Source of the DNA: Hydractinia symbiolongicarpus
Taxonomy: Eukaryota > Cnidaria > Hydrozoa > Anthoathecata > Hydractiniidae
NCBI RefSeq assembly: GCF_029227915.1
Contig: NC_079875.1
Span: 15,187,001 to 15,251,000, forward strand
Length of the DNA: 64,000 nucleotides
Direction: 5' to 3'
Numbering within the stretch: position 1 is the stretch's first letter; every line of letters starts with the position of its first letter. Below are positions 21,501 through 36,500 of this stretch, one piece after another. Position numbers and translations under genes: made by a program. The notes beneath the pieces are model-generated. The model worked only from the letters and a program-made list of their open reading frames with translations, did no database searches and was not told where the DNA came from.

Positions 21501-24500
21501 GAAAAGATCTAAACTGGTATTTAGATTCTATTCACCTTGTTAAAATGGAAAGGAAAGCTAGAATAGCTTCAGGTTTCTGCCCAGATGTAAGGTAACAGCC
21601 AGTTTATCCAAAGGACGAGTTTTTTAAGTACTAAGACTAATATTTTAAAATTTTAAGTTTTTTCGTGTAAATGTTTCATGTCTTTATTAACCATATGTAT
21701 TGCTCTGGGACTATGTGGCATTAGCATCATGTTTCATCATATTTAAAGGCACAACAAGCAGTTTACATAAATATCAGGAAAATGTATCCTTTAGATAACA
21801 ATAAAATCGTGAAAATGTTAAGTGAATTACCTGGACATGGTGGAAGAAGACAAGCTCTTGACTCTTGACTAAGTCCATCACATGATTGATTTATAGATGT
21901 TCTACTCCTCCTCATATGACCTTGGGCACATGTCGTCGAACATCGTGTCCATCCGGACCAATCAGACCATTGACAGCTATCTGAAAAAGAGTGTTGGTAT
22001 AAAGGAGACAGATACTGGTGGTCAATATTGACGAGTTACTTTTGTGTTGTGTTACAAAACGTGTCTTCCAAGGCTTAATCTTTCCTAGAAATATAACATC
22101 AGCTCCTTTCCTGAGGATTCTGAAAAAACTTAGCAAAAAATCTTTGTTAGCCCATTGTAATGAAAGTTGAAATGAACAAGAGAGCGATTCAGTTTTTATT
22201 CAACATAAAGTCCCCTATTGTTATGTCCGTTCATCTTCTAGTGAAAACGTGTGTAGGACATCCCCTCCATCTTGTTCCCTCGGTGTATGATTGCATGACA
22301 TTATTCAGCTTGCGATGTCACAATATGACCAATGATTTTAAAAGGGTAATGATTACTATAGAAGTGTAATTAAGGACAATTTTGATCATTTTGGTATGAG
22401 TTTTTAGTGTTAGAATTATCTACAAATCACGCCTTTGATTACGACCCTCATATGAACAAAGAAGCAAGAGAATTATTATAATGTAGCAAGAAGAAAGAAA
22501 TCCCAAGGCCAAAAGTCTAGAACAGAACCACCTAAAAAAGATTAATCTTAACTTCGGGCCAACATTTAATGCAAAATACCGGGTACGTAAAATAAAATAC
22601 TAACCCATTAGGCCTAAAATAGTATTTTTAGGCGATAAAAAACCCCAAATTTTAAGGTAATTTTTTGCACTAATTTTGGCCAAGAAGGGCACATTTTCAT
22701 GTCACCAACATGTTGAGCATGCTTTTTTATTCACTGTTGTGCTTTATAAAAAACAAACTTTAATACTGGAACTAAATTTGCCCTAAAACAGCAGTTAGGT
22801 GAAAAATAAATTTTTGGTGTCGCCATCTTGACCATAAAACTTTGGTGTGAATACGTAGGCGTCTGTGGCAAGAAATCATAAAAATTAAACTTTGTCTGGG
22901 CAGGGCATGGTTTAAGTATTTAAAACAACATTAAAATTTTGATAATATATGGAAATACTTTGAATTAATATAAGTTTAGGTCACATGTTAGTAAAATTTA
23001 ATGGTAAATTAAAGACAACTATTATATGCTGCTACCAGCCTACAAGCAGGCATGTGTGGACAGGCAGCTGTTCCATATTTCACTTCACGAAATATTAAAA
23101 TACATACGTACCTTGTCTTACTGAGAAGTTATACTGATCAATTGAAGGTACACATTCTTCAACAGAACGTGATGGATTCGATTCACCTTCCGCAAGACAA
23201 TATCCATTGATTCTGCACATTGATCTCTAAATTCATGAAGCAGAAAATGAGAACCCTTATCAGTTAAACACAACTAAACTTCTCCGTAGCATAGATTGAA
23301 AGTCGATTTGAAGCGTTTTGCAATTCTGAGATCCAAAGTAATTTACCTTCACTTCACAAGCAGCAGAGGTTGAATTACATTGAATACATTTTGGGTCGTA
23401 AATTACAAATGTCTTTTTATTCCTACTGAATTGTGTCCCATCGTTTGAGAGCTGTACGTAGAATGCATTTGTAGACTTGCCAATAGTGTTGGAGGGGTCA
23501 CCGACCAAAATAAGAGGAGGAGATGGAAGAGTGCACAATACCTCAGCGAAAGAGACGACCACAGCTCCATTTGTGATGGAGGTGCTTCCAGGACTCTATA
23601 ATACAAATATAGTTACATTGGGAAAAAACACAGACAGAAAGGATTTTTAACTGGATCCTTAACAACGTGCAAACGTTTATTTTACCTTTGGAGTAAACTT
23701 GCAGAATACAGGATTTGATGTCCGGATATTGCTACCCATAACACTGACTGTTAAGCAGCTTTTATTCCTACCATCACAAAGTTCCACACTAGGAACTACG
23801 GTCGGAGGTGTATCTGATTATAAGGAAAACAAAAGATTGTTTTTTATAGTTCATAAGAAAAAGATGGTTATTCACACAATAGGTAGGTACAATTAAAAGT
23901 TCCTTACAAGAAGAAATAAAGATGTCATTTTCGATTAAATCGATTTTTTACACTAAACCCAAATATTGATGTTTCAAGTACTTTCTGCGAATGGTTTTGT
24001 GATGACATTATTAACCCGTCGGTTCCAAAACGGCTTAGTTAGTATCGCAAAATCGCAAAATCGCGAAAGTTGCTTTATCATTTCATACACCCGTCTCAGT
24101 CATTTTACTTTGGAGTAGTTTTTTAAAACAAAATGGAAGCCCAAGTAATATGAGCACTGGGTAAGTTTTATCTTACTAAAATTCACTTTTTTGCACTTCT
24201 GAATACAACGTTGTCACACAAATGGATGCCTTTTTTCCTATGGATTATTGACAAGGTGCAAATGATGGGACCCCCATTTTGAACACAATATCCAAAAAAA
24301 GCGAGACTGCCTACCAAATTGAAACTAGTAAAAGTGAACGTTCTCTAAAAAAATGCAACCTTTCTATAATATATTAGGTTGGTCAAGTCTATGAATTCTA
24401 ATTTCTTGTATTTTCGACACAGCGGATCTTTATGCAAAATTAATAATAGAAAATTAGCGTACACATGCAAGACTCGAAGTCAGTTATTTCCAACCGTATA

Positions 24501-27500
24501 TAAGTTATTTGGCCTTAAAGTTTTATGGGCAATGCAATGGCTTCACTAATCTTATTTACTGGTTGAAGACACCACTATGATATTAAAACCTACTTGTCTC
24601 TATAGAACAGTCTTCTCCCTCAAATCCATCATTGCATGAACAAGTACTGTTCCTGCATTGCCCTTTTCCGCTGCAATCGTTTGGACAAATGCTGTCAGCA
24701 AAAGCAGCTGGTGGTGTCAATGTTCCATTGTTGTTCCTCACCCAATATTTGCTAACACCCTTCAGTACAGTTTCTGTACACGATGATGTCATCGAGTCAA
24801 TGATGGATTGGATATAGTCATAAGAATCTGAAATCTGTAGGTAAATTCAATTTACATATTGAAAGGTCTGAAAGAAGAGCAATTATTCAAAATATCTTTG
24901 ATGCAAGATTCAAAATAAATGAAAGTACGCAATTATTATTCAGACTTTGCAGGTACACAAGCGGCCGTTTTTCAAATCAGCTCTTCTTTTAACGGATAAT
25001 GTAAGAAATTGGTGTATGTTAATAATACTCAATTTCAACCAGCATTGATATATCTATTGAACTATGATTTCCATAACAATCCAAAATTGTCTATCCTGAC
25101 ATGTCATTTCGTTAAACTACAAGAGTACTATACGAACAGCGTGTAACAAATGACGACATCAAATTTATAAGGACTTTTAGTGTATTAAACAATAGGTAAG
25201 AATTTTGTGTTACAACAACCCTTACCTGAATATCTGATACACATTCTTGACGAAATGTTGCAATGTCAAAATCCGCTCCCAGTGTTACCGAACACCCTTT
25301 TCCTGACGTTGAATTTAAAATAGAGTTATTGCAAAATGATTCAACTTGAGCTTGTGTTTTTCCGCTGCTTGTTGGCCATGTTGAAGGCACAAACGATCGA
25401 TCTGGTGGATCATATTCGTATATAGTATCATCTCCTTCATCAGGAATAATGATAGTGTTTGATATAGCCCGGCGTCTTCGACGCCTTCGACGGTTACAAT
25501 CGGAGAACGCTAGAATTTTACAATAAGAATATAAGGCAAAACCGTTAAAAGCAAGATGAAAGTCACAACATGGAATGGAGAGTACTTTTATGGAGTTTTA
25601 TTCTAAAATGTTCCTCATAAATTGTTCTACGTGTCTACAGTATATAGCTAGCAAAAATTTAACAAGGTTTCTTAAGAATGACGCTTACCGGCAGAAACGA
25701 TTGTTTTAAAAGTAGTTGCAGACGAGAAGGTTGGTTTTAAAGCAAATCTCCCAACGGCACAGATCGAAGCCACTACATTAGCTCTCGTATGACAGATGCA
25801 CACGTCAGTTTGTTTTAATTGTGTTGGTGGATCGCATGTCTTCCTCCCGCTTTTTTGGAAAAACAAACTGGCTTTATTCCGTAACCTATAATTTTTGAAA
25901 TACCATTTAAATGCTCCTATCTCATATAGTCAGACTATTTGCAGTTTTTAGAAACCCGGATTATTTTCTAAAGATTTACTTGTGACAAAAAACCAGGTTT
26001 TGATAAAGAAAGAAAACTTTCGATTGGAAGTCCATTGTCAATTTTTTAATTACATGTACAAAAAGAAAACAAAACATTTGAATATTCATATATAGAAGAA
26101 GAGTCTTATCACACAAATTCAACGCCGTTTTGCTTGTTGCTCATTGTTGTAATGAAAGTTGATATTAAAAATGCAGTGGATTCACAATTATCAACATTTC
26201 TTGCTGTTTTGCTGACGGAGTGATGCGAGGTTTTGTATTTACTGTAAGTTAATTTTTGAGACTGTATGTAGGTAGCTGTGTTACTAATTCTCTGGCGAAG
26301 TTGTTTGTTTACATTTAAAGTAATCATTTTGGTTGCTATGAGTTTAAAAGTTTTACCGTGCTATATAAAGCTCATGCTGAAGGCTTTTGTAGCTAATCAG
26401 TGCAGCGGATTTCCCGTCTAAACTGGTTATAATAGCCGTCAGTTAATAATACATGATACTGACTTTGTGGAATGGGAAAAGGTTTAATGGAGCAACGATG
26501 TTAAGCTTTGTGTGCTCTTAATGTATGTATTTATGTTAAAACGTCTTTTCTTTTGATGGTAAGTTGCGAACTGCCTATGTTAAAATAAAGATATTTTTAT
26601 TTTTTTTATTTTTCTTTCTTCTTTTCTTCTGACCTTATAGTGTTCTTAAATTCCGAAATTAATAGAAACTAATAGACAAAACAGTTTATATTGTATTAGA
26701 TATTTTGGTTTAGGACAATGTCTTAACGCTTAGGAGGGGGAAAGGAAAAAGTTGAATAGAGAAAATATATTTACTCTTAAAGACTAAACTAAAATTAATT
26801 AGACACTGTGGAAACTTGAAAAATCACATCGACAAACGAAATTATAAGAGAATTAATGTGATTGTGTAGAAAAACTCATTTCTAAGGTCGGGAAACTAAG
26901 ACATTTTATTTCCTAGCCCATTTCAAATTAATGTAATTGTCATATATGAAATAGCCTAAAATAGTATTCTAGGTAACACCACCATTTTAAGCATGTTTTC
27001 TTTTGTTAACTTTGAAATCGTGATTTGAATTTAAACGTCCATGGATATCTATGTAATTGGCATATAGACTTGCTATTAATTATTCAAATACATTATTCGT
27101 TGGTCTGGGAAACGATTTTTAAAAAATAGATAAAACAAATAAGAAATAAAGAGAGCATAAACTTGAAAATAACTCACATATGCTGGCAAAATCTCTCAAG
27201 GATTAAAATTAATATTTAAAAAAATGTTCTTACTTCCAGCTGTTTACAAAAACAGGACTAGCAGGATACGTTTGTTGATAAACTGTTCCTTCTTTTGATG
27301 TCATATCGTTGTTTCGGTTGCCATCGAATCTTCCACATAATCCTACAGTGTTTTGATAATATATAGAAGATATTTGAACATAGACATTGGCAAAAGATGG
27401 ACGGTGCAGGCGTCGATGGACTTGGAAAGTGATTGTTATTCCAGATGGAAATTCTATCTATAACATATAAGAATAGTTGGTATAAATATATTCTTTATGA

Positions 27501-30500
27501 CAATTTTTAAAGTTTGCCCAAGAATGTTGTTGACTTTCGAATATAAGAAGGGATTTATTAGAGGCCAGAATCAGAAACAAAATTATCATTTTGTTATAAA
27601 AAAGAACATTTTCTTATCAGAATTGATGATTGGTACCTTTTTAATAACATTTAATATAACACGTTTAGAAATGCAGTAAAAAGCAATGGTATTTATAATA
27701 AAGGCGGCATTTATTTCCAACTTCTAATGCATGTCCTGTTAGATAGACCAACCTATTTTTATCATAGTTCACCATAAACAACTAAATTGTGTTTGCGAAA
27801 GCATTTTATCGCTTAAAATCATTTCTCCCACCATGTGAACAGGTTTATTGTCCTGGTGTACAAATTAAGTTGTAAAAAAACCCTTAAAGGATACGGTAAC
27901 CCCTTTTAATACACACTCAGTTTATCTAAAATATATCTTCATTTGTTTCCTAAAAGATAAAAAAATTTCCTATAGAATAATGAAATTTATTTCCAACAAA
28001 TGAAAAATCCACTCTTGACTTTTATAATGTGTCCTTAAGATCTGAAGTGATGCGTATGTTAAAAACGTTTAAAACTATGCAATTCGTCAGATTTTCTTTG
28101 AGCAATGTTCCAGTAACAAAGATTTCCTGTCTAGGAAATTTAATTGAAAACTTGCACCAGGTCAAAGGAAATTAATTCTTGAAATTTCTTAAGCGTTACC
28201 ACATGACGAATGAGTATTCATTACTTTTCAAGAGCAAGTAAAAAATATATCATAAATTTAGTCTGTTGATGAAATTGATGTTACAAACAAACCTGAAATC
28301 TAGACGGATTTATTTCTTTTAAACTTGTTCCTGGAGACGGAGGGTGCCCAGTTGGAAATCTAAATTTGGGTGCAGCAGAATTGCACATATCAATTGCAAC
28401 AATATCATCTTTTTCTTGGGCAGCTACAGCGCAGTTGCATGTCACTCCTTGTAAACAATCAAATGTTCTAATATGGATCTAAAATAACAAATATGTATGT
28501 TTTAAAATTGTGGCTACATTAACTAAAGTACTTATTAAAGATTAAAATCAAAAAGTTGTGTGATTAAATGTAGTGTATCCTTTTATTGTCGAAATTTCTT
28601 TCAGCAGACGACCAATGACTGTCAGTGCGCAGATAAGTAATAAGGAGAATCCTCTCAGGTATGTAATTTCTCTAAAACTATTCTTACCTTGAAGTTATTT
28701 TTACCACTTTGTGCTAACACGAAATCTCCAATGTTATAGAAGAAATACCATCTACTATCAAACGTGGAGATGTAGGGGTCACCAGAAGATGAACAAGAAG
28801 CTGTCGTAACGCTTGTCGTTGTAATCTGAGGGAAAAGGAAATAAAAAATAAAGTAAACTGCTCTAAATGTTTTATATATCACCTTTAAGGACAAGCTGAA
28901 CCAATTTATATTAAACAAATTTTGTTACCGGAATTTGTTGCTGGAATTAGTGCTATATTTATTAGAAATTCGACATTTTTTTCATAATTTTGTGGCCAGT
29001 TTTTAATGTTTGGCGAAGATAAAAAGGAATACTGACTTTTTGATATCAAACAAAAATAAGAATGAAAGAAGCTCCACGGCTTAGTCTTGAAAAACGATTT
29101 TTTCTTTTGACCTGACTGTTAATACTGCTTTCAACAGGAATCATGGGATAAGAACTACATCAGACACTAATCTTGTAATTTGTTAACCGTCTGGATTTTT
29201 CAAGCGGGCAATACGGGTTTTTGAGCATTCTGATTGGCTTAGCGCTCTTGACGACGGAACAATATTTTGCAGTATTTTCCGTCGTCAAGAAAAATGGTAG
29301 CTTAAAACTTAAACAAGCACAAAAAAAAAGAATTTAAGAAGCATTCAAAATAATTATATATCTAACTCCTACAATACATTCATTGATAAAAACATTTACA
29401 TAGGATAGAAACAAAACAATGTCAAGTTTAACAGTTGTATTGATAACACAAAAGGAATTGGATCTTACAACCCATGCAATAAAAATATTAAAAAAATGAT
29501 GTATTTCGGGCGTTTACTATGTACGAAATCTAGGTGGGTATACAACTTCATTCTTAATCAAACACATAAAAGGGTAAATTGCAAAGTACTGACTTGAATT
29601 AATAATTGAATAAAAATCAAAGTGGTAAAATTAGAAAGTAAGAAAACCTACTTTGATTGGGAGAGAAGGTGCATGATTAAGCCAATCAAACATGTTTGTG
29701 GGTCTATTAACAACTGGTGTAATTGTAACATTAACTTCACCATCATCAACAAAATCTTGAGTAGGAAAAATCAACAACTCTTGCAGAGTGGGTAAATTTG
29801 GTTTAAATGTGACCATACAGGTACTGAGAAAAACTTCTAATCCTTGGTATGAAAAAGAAATGGTCAATTCACAGTTTGCGCTACCATCAGCGCACATAAT
29901 GGGAATAGTAGAAGTCACGTTCACTTTTGCTGCATCTGAAGACTCAGTTAGTACGAATTGCCGAGGCTCAACCTAGAATTAGAAAACTAAAACGTTGGTT
30001 GCCTTTGATTACTGAAGTTTTTTGTTGTGTATTGATCGATTTATTGATATATATAACTTATCACTGAAACAGTGGCTTTCTTCATGTTGATTATGGAATT
30101 ATCAGTTATGGTTACACATCCAATGACTCTTGGAGGATTTGACCTTCTATTTTATGCAGACTTGGGACACAATAGATTGTAAATTCAATAGGCAATAGAG
30201 CAATTCAAGTTGCATTAGCAGTTAAAAATAAAAAACTGTGCCAAAAAAAAAGGTAGCTTACCTTAATTCCAGCAAAGAACTTGTTACTTTCAAAAAAGCG
30301 ACTTTTCGTATAAGATGTGTTTGAGTACCATGTTCGAACTTTGCAAGATATCTAAATAAATAAGAATTTCTTTTCTTGGAATGGGCTTAATTTGTTTTAA
30401 GGTGAATTGGAATACTCCAAAATTGTCTTCAAACTGTGCCGTTTAAAAATAACATTCTGATAAAGAAAATTCTTAGTTTTATAACGATTTAATAGAATGT

Positions 30501-33500
30501 ACAGAATTGAATGATTTTTTTAAAATTATTGTTAATTTCTCAAATTTTAGAGATATAACTTCACAACTTGTCATAGTATTCTATTTCCAACTTCTTTTTA
30601 TCGAAATTTTAGTGGTGATGCAGAATCAGGGCTTGTGTCTGTAAATTCTTAGCCTCACCAGTCCGTAGTAAAAGAAAACTAAGCTGTTATACCAACCACC
30701 TTTATTGTCTTCATCATTATCAAAGGATGAATCAATTTGTTTTTTTGTATTTTGTCTGGAGTCTGGCAGTCTGCTGTCATCTTTCTGTAGCAAATGCTTT
30801 GCCTGGCACAGTTAATGGCACACTTTGGTCATCCATTTCACCTGTTTTATTTTATTTTTATTTTTTTTTACTTTTCTTATCTACACCATTTAATTTATAT
30901 GTCATTTCATTATTTTTTTAGTGGAGACGGCGACTGACGTATGGCGCTTGCATCTATCGTAGATAGTTTTTCTGCTTTATTATTTCCCCATATATATTCT
31001 GCAAATATAAACCGTATCCTTCGTAATCATCTCCATTGACAGCATGAGTGGTAAATGGCATCACTTTCACTTTTAATGAAGTCTTGTTTACATTTGAAGC
31101 GAATTATTTGCTAATTTTTGCGCAAAATTAAGTTCCGTATCCTGCGCTTTTTTAATTTATTAAGAGTATTCAAAATGGTTTCTCACTGCAAGACTATCAC
31201 TGGAGAAAAAATATGCCTAAAGAAATGGATTTTCGGAGCAAGAAGACTTTGACCATAGTAAGTAAAATTATTAGTATTAAGTGCTTTAAATGCTCTAAGT
31301 GAACTGCTCCTCGAGGAGTTTATCTGGATTTGATTCTAACTGCCCCAAATCACAAAGAAATGGTAAATTGAGCACTTGGAGTATTCATAACTGAATCTTG
31401 TATGAAAGAAATAACCCCTTATTAGCTGATAACTCGCCAAAAAAATTTTGTATGTATATTAGTGAACCATTACACTTAAGTAGATAAAAACATGTTGTGA
31501 TACTTTTGTTGAAAGCATTCGTTAATCTTTACACACTTTGTTAATAAGAATACAAAAATTTTAACCAGACTTGTTATTATTCTTATTTTTCTATTGTTAC
31601 AAACAAAAGTCCTATTATTCTGAACATAAAATTCCAGCCTGATATTCTTATGAAGCACATTCTTATAAAAGAAAAACATGTATTTGCTTGGTGGACAATA
31701 CTATGATTTTAAGAACCCTGGGCAGCTATTTTGCCATTTATTGTGTTTATTGATAAGTAAAAATAACTACTCTGTTACGAATACCATATAAACCGTTTTG
31801 TCTATCTATGCCAAGAAATATTACCGAGGTCAAAATTATAGACCGAGCTTGCGCTTACTGAGGGTAATATTTCTCAGAAGAGATAGATAAAACAGTTTAT
31901 CTTGTATTTATTAACTGATAGCTATTTTGTTTGGGTTTGTGGAAGCCAGGATTATGTTCTAAAGATTTACTTTTGATAAGGTTGTAAAAACCAGGTTTTG
32001 ATAAAGAAAGAAAACGTTCGTTTTGAATTTCATTATATCAATTTTTCAAATATATATACAAAAACAAAACAAAACATTCGAATATCCGTATATATAATTT
32101 TTTTAAACGTTTTTTGAACCAAAGTTTATTCTCCGTCAGTCTAGCACACAAGTGGATTTAAAATTATCAACATCCCTTGCTGTTTTTCTGGTGGAGTGAT
32201 GCCAAGTGTCGGATTTACTGTAGGCTGATTTTTGAGACCGTATGTAGCTAGCTTTGTTATAAATTCTCTGACGAACTTGTTTGTTTGTTTATATTTATAG
32301 TAACCATTTTAGTTGCTATGAGTTTAAAAGTTATACTATGCTGTATAAAGCTCATAGTGAAGGCTTTTTAGCCAATCAGTGCAGCGGATTTCCCGTATAA
32401 ACCGGTTAAAAATATCTATCAGTTAATAATGAACTGTATTGATTCATGAACTATTTTATTCATGCAAATGCACAGGAACCTGCTACATTATAAAGCTCTC
32501 GGTACATTGAGTACATGTTAGCAAAGCAAACTTCTGGCCAAGGAGGTTTAAAGTAAAAAAGAGAAGCGTCAAAATACAGAAAAGAAGTGTGAGAATACAG
32601 ACAATAGAACTCTTTGGTTCATAGAAGAGAAGTGCTTTTAAATTGAAAGAGAAATGAGCTATAGGGGCCATCGTACCGCGTCAAGCAACAGAAAAACGTT
32701 CTTATTATTTTGTGCATTAATTTACAGATTAATTTGTTGTTGTTTTTGTCTTTGCGTACTTTGATTGTTTTTTCTTAACTTTTTATATTTATTTATTTTA
32801 TTATACTGAAGGTGGTGATACATGATCCGATTGATCAAATTCGATTTGTCGAATTCGACAAGTTGGATCGTGTATCATGTAAAAATCGTATGTTTTCGGC
32901 ATGTTCAGACTTTTCGAATTCAATTTTGTAAAACGTCGGATCGGTTTTAACTTTTTCGATTAATCGAAGATTTTTAACCAATCAAAATGCCTAAAATTTG
33001 TACATCAAATGTGCGTTCAGAAAAATGTGAGTTTCTATATGAAAAATAAACATTACTAGAGGACGTTTAAAACACCATGTCTTCAAAAAAAAGATAAAAG
33101 AGAGTGAGAAGAAAGGAGAAGAGAAAAAAATTTAAACAATTTTCTCGCTTTAACCGATATTTGTGTAATAAATTATCACACACCACAAAAGTATGTCTTT
33201 TCTGCAGCCATTTTTTCGTTCACAAACGACCACTCTAACGTTTTGTTAAATTTTTAAGTGCTGAAATAATAACTGCAACAGCAGCGAGTTCAACTTCGTC
33301 TACACCCTCTGAAGACATTTTATTAAAAGAAAAATATCAAAAACCTGTTCTCGTCTATCACCCATCAAGTTTTGACTTTATTTTAATGCTCAATATAATT
33401 TCGACAAATCGAATTCAATTATTTGGATCGTGTATCACCACCTTAAGAGCGATTCACAAGTTTAAAAATCATTTTGCAAGGAACAAGGTATATCTTTTTC

Positions 33501-36500
33501 GGATGAACATGTCACTTACTTCTGCTCCAAGTTGGTATAAACTTTGAAACACGTTCTCATTCATCAACAAAGATGTTTTCCTGCCATCGGAGAGAATGTC
33601 AGTTTTGTTAATCTTTGTATTTCCGTTGTACCACGTGATTTCATATACACCTCTAGGATCGAGCACATCGTCACCAAGAGTGCAATTGAAAACTAAGCGA
33701 TTATCTTGTGTAGTTACTTTAACGACAGGATAACGATGAATTCTTGGGAAATTCCCTGAAAGAAAGTATTGAAGTTTTCTACCTCAAAGTTACTAATTTC
33801 GCTGTTTGGTTCTGTCACGCTGTATTTGTGTTTGTATATGTGTTTTTTATTTTGTGGGTAGGGGGGGGTTGACTTGTTGCTAGTTATGTTATAACTACAG
33901 CTATTTTAATCATAAACTATGCTTTCGCTTCTAACTATTATTGCGATGTAAATAAATTAAAAATGCATTGATTGTGGTATATTCTGCTCTTTTTTTATTT
34001 ACGAAAGGTTATTTTATAGCTATAGTATGTAATACGGTTATCTTTCGCCAAGAATATTCAGCATCATCAATTCATCTGTTAGTTAAAATGTCGAATTCTG
34101 TTGAATATAGCTTTAGTGCTACGCGCATGTAAAATAATGCAGAAAGAAATGACGTAATTATCAAAGAGAAATGTTAATAACAACAAAGATGGCGCATAAA
34201 GGAAAAGGTTATAAAAAGTTAAAGCTCGTGAAAGGTACTTCTTTTCTTCTTCATTGCATATTTATAATTAAGTATATCTGCTGACTCAGCAAATTAAAGA
34301 ATGAACCAAAACACCCTCTAAGTGCCTGAACGCCAATATTTTCAGGAAATCACTATGAAAACTCAGATAGATAACACACTGACTGAAAAGTTAATCTGTT
34401 TGAACGGCTAAGAAAGGGTTACTGCCACCTTGTATTTTGTTAATGTGTCCACATTTGACATTCTAAAGCTTATTACATCTTATATAAAGACAATTTTCTT
34501 ACCTCCAGGTTCTCCCACTCTATATATCCACATTCCATCCAGACCTACATTTGATGTATTTACTAATTCCCTCACATTTGACATGCGGTGCAATGGATGT
34601 CTGAAAAAATTTGATTCGGTAATGTTTCCATCATTCCACCCAACCTGTTTGAAATAACACAATTTAATTTTTTTAAAATATTGAATTGTCACGACTTAAA
34701 ATTTGTATATCGATACTTTACGACACCTGTTTACCGTTTTGGATAATATAAATGTAAAATAATAATATAATCAACCGAATTAGGTGTTAAAATAGTTATT
34801 CCCTGCTTTTAAAAATTTTGTTGCATTTATCGTGTCTTTACCGAGGGATGACATCTGATAAAACAATACTTTGTTTAAATCGGTAAACATTTTGTTTGCT
34901 AAATTAGAATCGAATCTATTTGATGGTTCCCCCAACAGTTGCATAGATTCACGCAAGATCGATTACAAGAGTTGGAAATGAAACAAAGAAAATCATTCAG
35001 TTGCTGCTTAGACGCTGTAATAGCTATGCAAAGTTTAGTTGACAAAAAAGCTAACTTTAATAACCAGTTAATTTGCTTCTCAATTTTTTATGAACACTGT
35101 AATGATTCAAATCTAATTTTTTTTAGTTGTTATTTTGGATTTCTTGTGTAATAGCATCTCCTGATTTGTGTGCGTGTGTGTGTGGGGGGGGGGGGTAGTA
35201 ACAAATGTAGATAAGGAGCCGAATAAATAAGGATCTATATATATTTTTAAGAATTATGAGTTTTACAAATGAAATCTTTTTTTTAACGAGGCAAATTTAG
35301 ATGCCAATTTTTTACAACATCTCCATGATAGAGAATTTCGACAAAACGTTTTATGCGGGTTTAAACTCTTTTAGGAAAAAGTCAGATTAACGCTAAAAAA
35401 AGCATGAAGTAAATTAATGAAGTGGGTTTTTTTGTGTGCGTTTATTTTAAAAAAAACCGTAGCAAGATATTGTTGCCGTTGTAATGCTGAACTGTTAGAG
35501 AAAAGATACACAAACAAATATAAAAGTGAGAAAAACTCTGGGCGTGTTAGTGGAAAGTAAAAATATAGAGCATTAAATAGAAATGCAGAAAACTTCCGGC
35601 TGGCTGATTCGATAAGAGGGAAAATTCAAAGTTGCTAATTGGTTGATTAAATTAGAAATAAAAAACGAAACATTTCGATCCCATTCTGCAAAGCGATGCA
35701 AAGTGCTGTTCGCACCCGTTAACACACCCTAACCCTAACCCTAATCCTTAACACAGAAATTAACAAACGAGAAAAAAGGAACAAAAGCAAGATTAGTATA
35801 AAGAAAAAACAATACGAAACGAAAAAAACAAATGTCTTACTGATGTCACTTTGGATAAATTGTCCAATTGATTGTAAAGAAAGAATGCATAAGTTTCTGT
35901 TTCGTCACAAGCCAATGCAAGTTGGACAGTCAATATTGCCTGTAAAAGAAAACCTTTTGCTACAAACATTATACCAAGTCTATCTAGGTGCTAATTCGAT
36001 TTCACGTAAATAAAACAGCACGGTGGCAGATGTAAACCTTTCGAAGAACCTTACTAAAACAACAATTTCCTCTGACTATGATGTATTTTCTGTTGCAAGT
36101 ATAACACGCATTATAAAAGTAGGTATGTTATAATGTAACATCTTTTTTTTAAAAAAAATACATTTATTCATACTGCAAAACAATCTTTTGCACACCTTAA
36201 CAAGAGAAAGGGTACGGGCAAAGCTATATTTTCTACAGAATCTTATTGGAAGCTCTTGCAGATTTCAACTTATGATTGGTTTTAACAATTGTCTGATGGC
36301 AGTTGTTAACTGCATAAATGAGTAATCTGGCAGGTATGAAAGAAAACACAAACATAAATGAACTTACTCGTCTGTTACTATAAATATTTGTTTTGAACCA
36401 TGTAACAACAAGCACGAAATGTGGTTGAAACGCTGTCCCTCTTCTTTGTAAGATTTCTCGTGAGGCTTTCTCCAGAGCTGGTCCTGTTTTATGCAGGCCT

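Noticed and set aside
23403-23606. Alternative minus ORF in exon 16
   Set aside because: The other frame joins exons 15 and 17 in phase and carries the conserved extracellular pattern.
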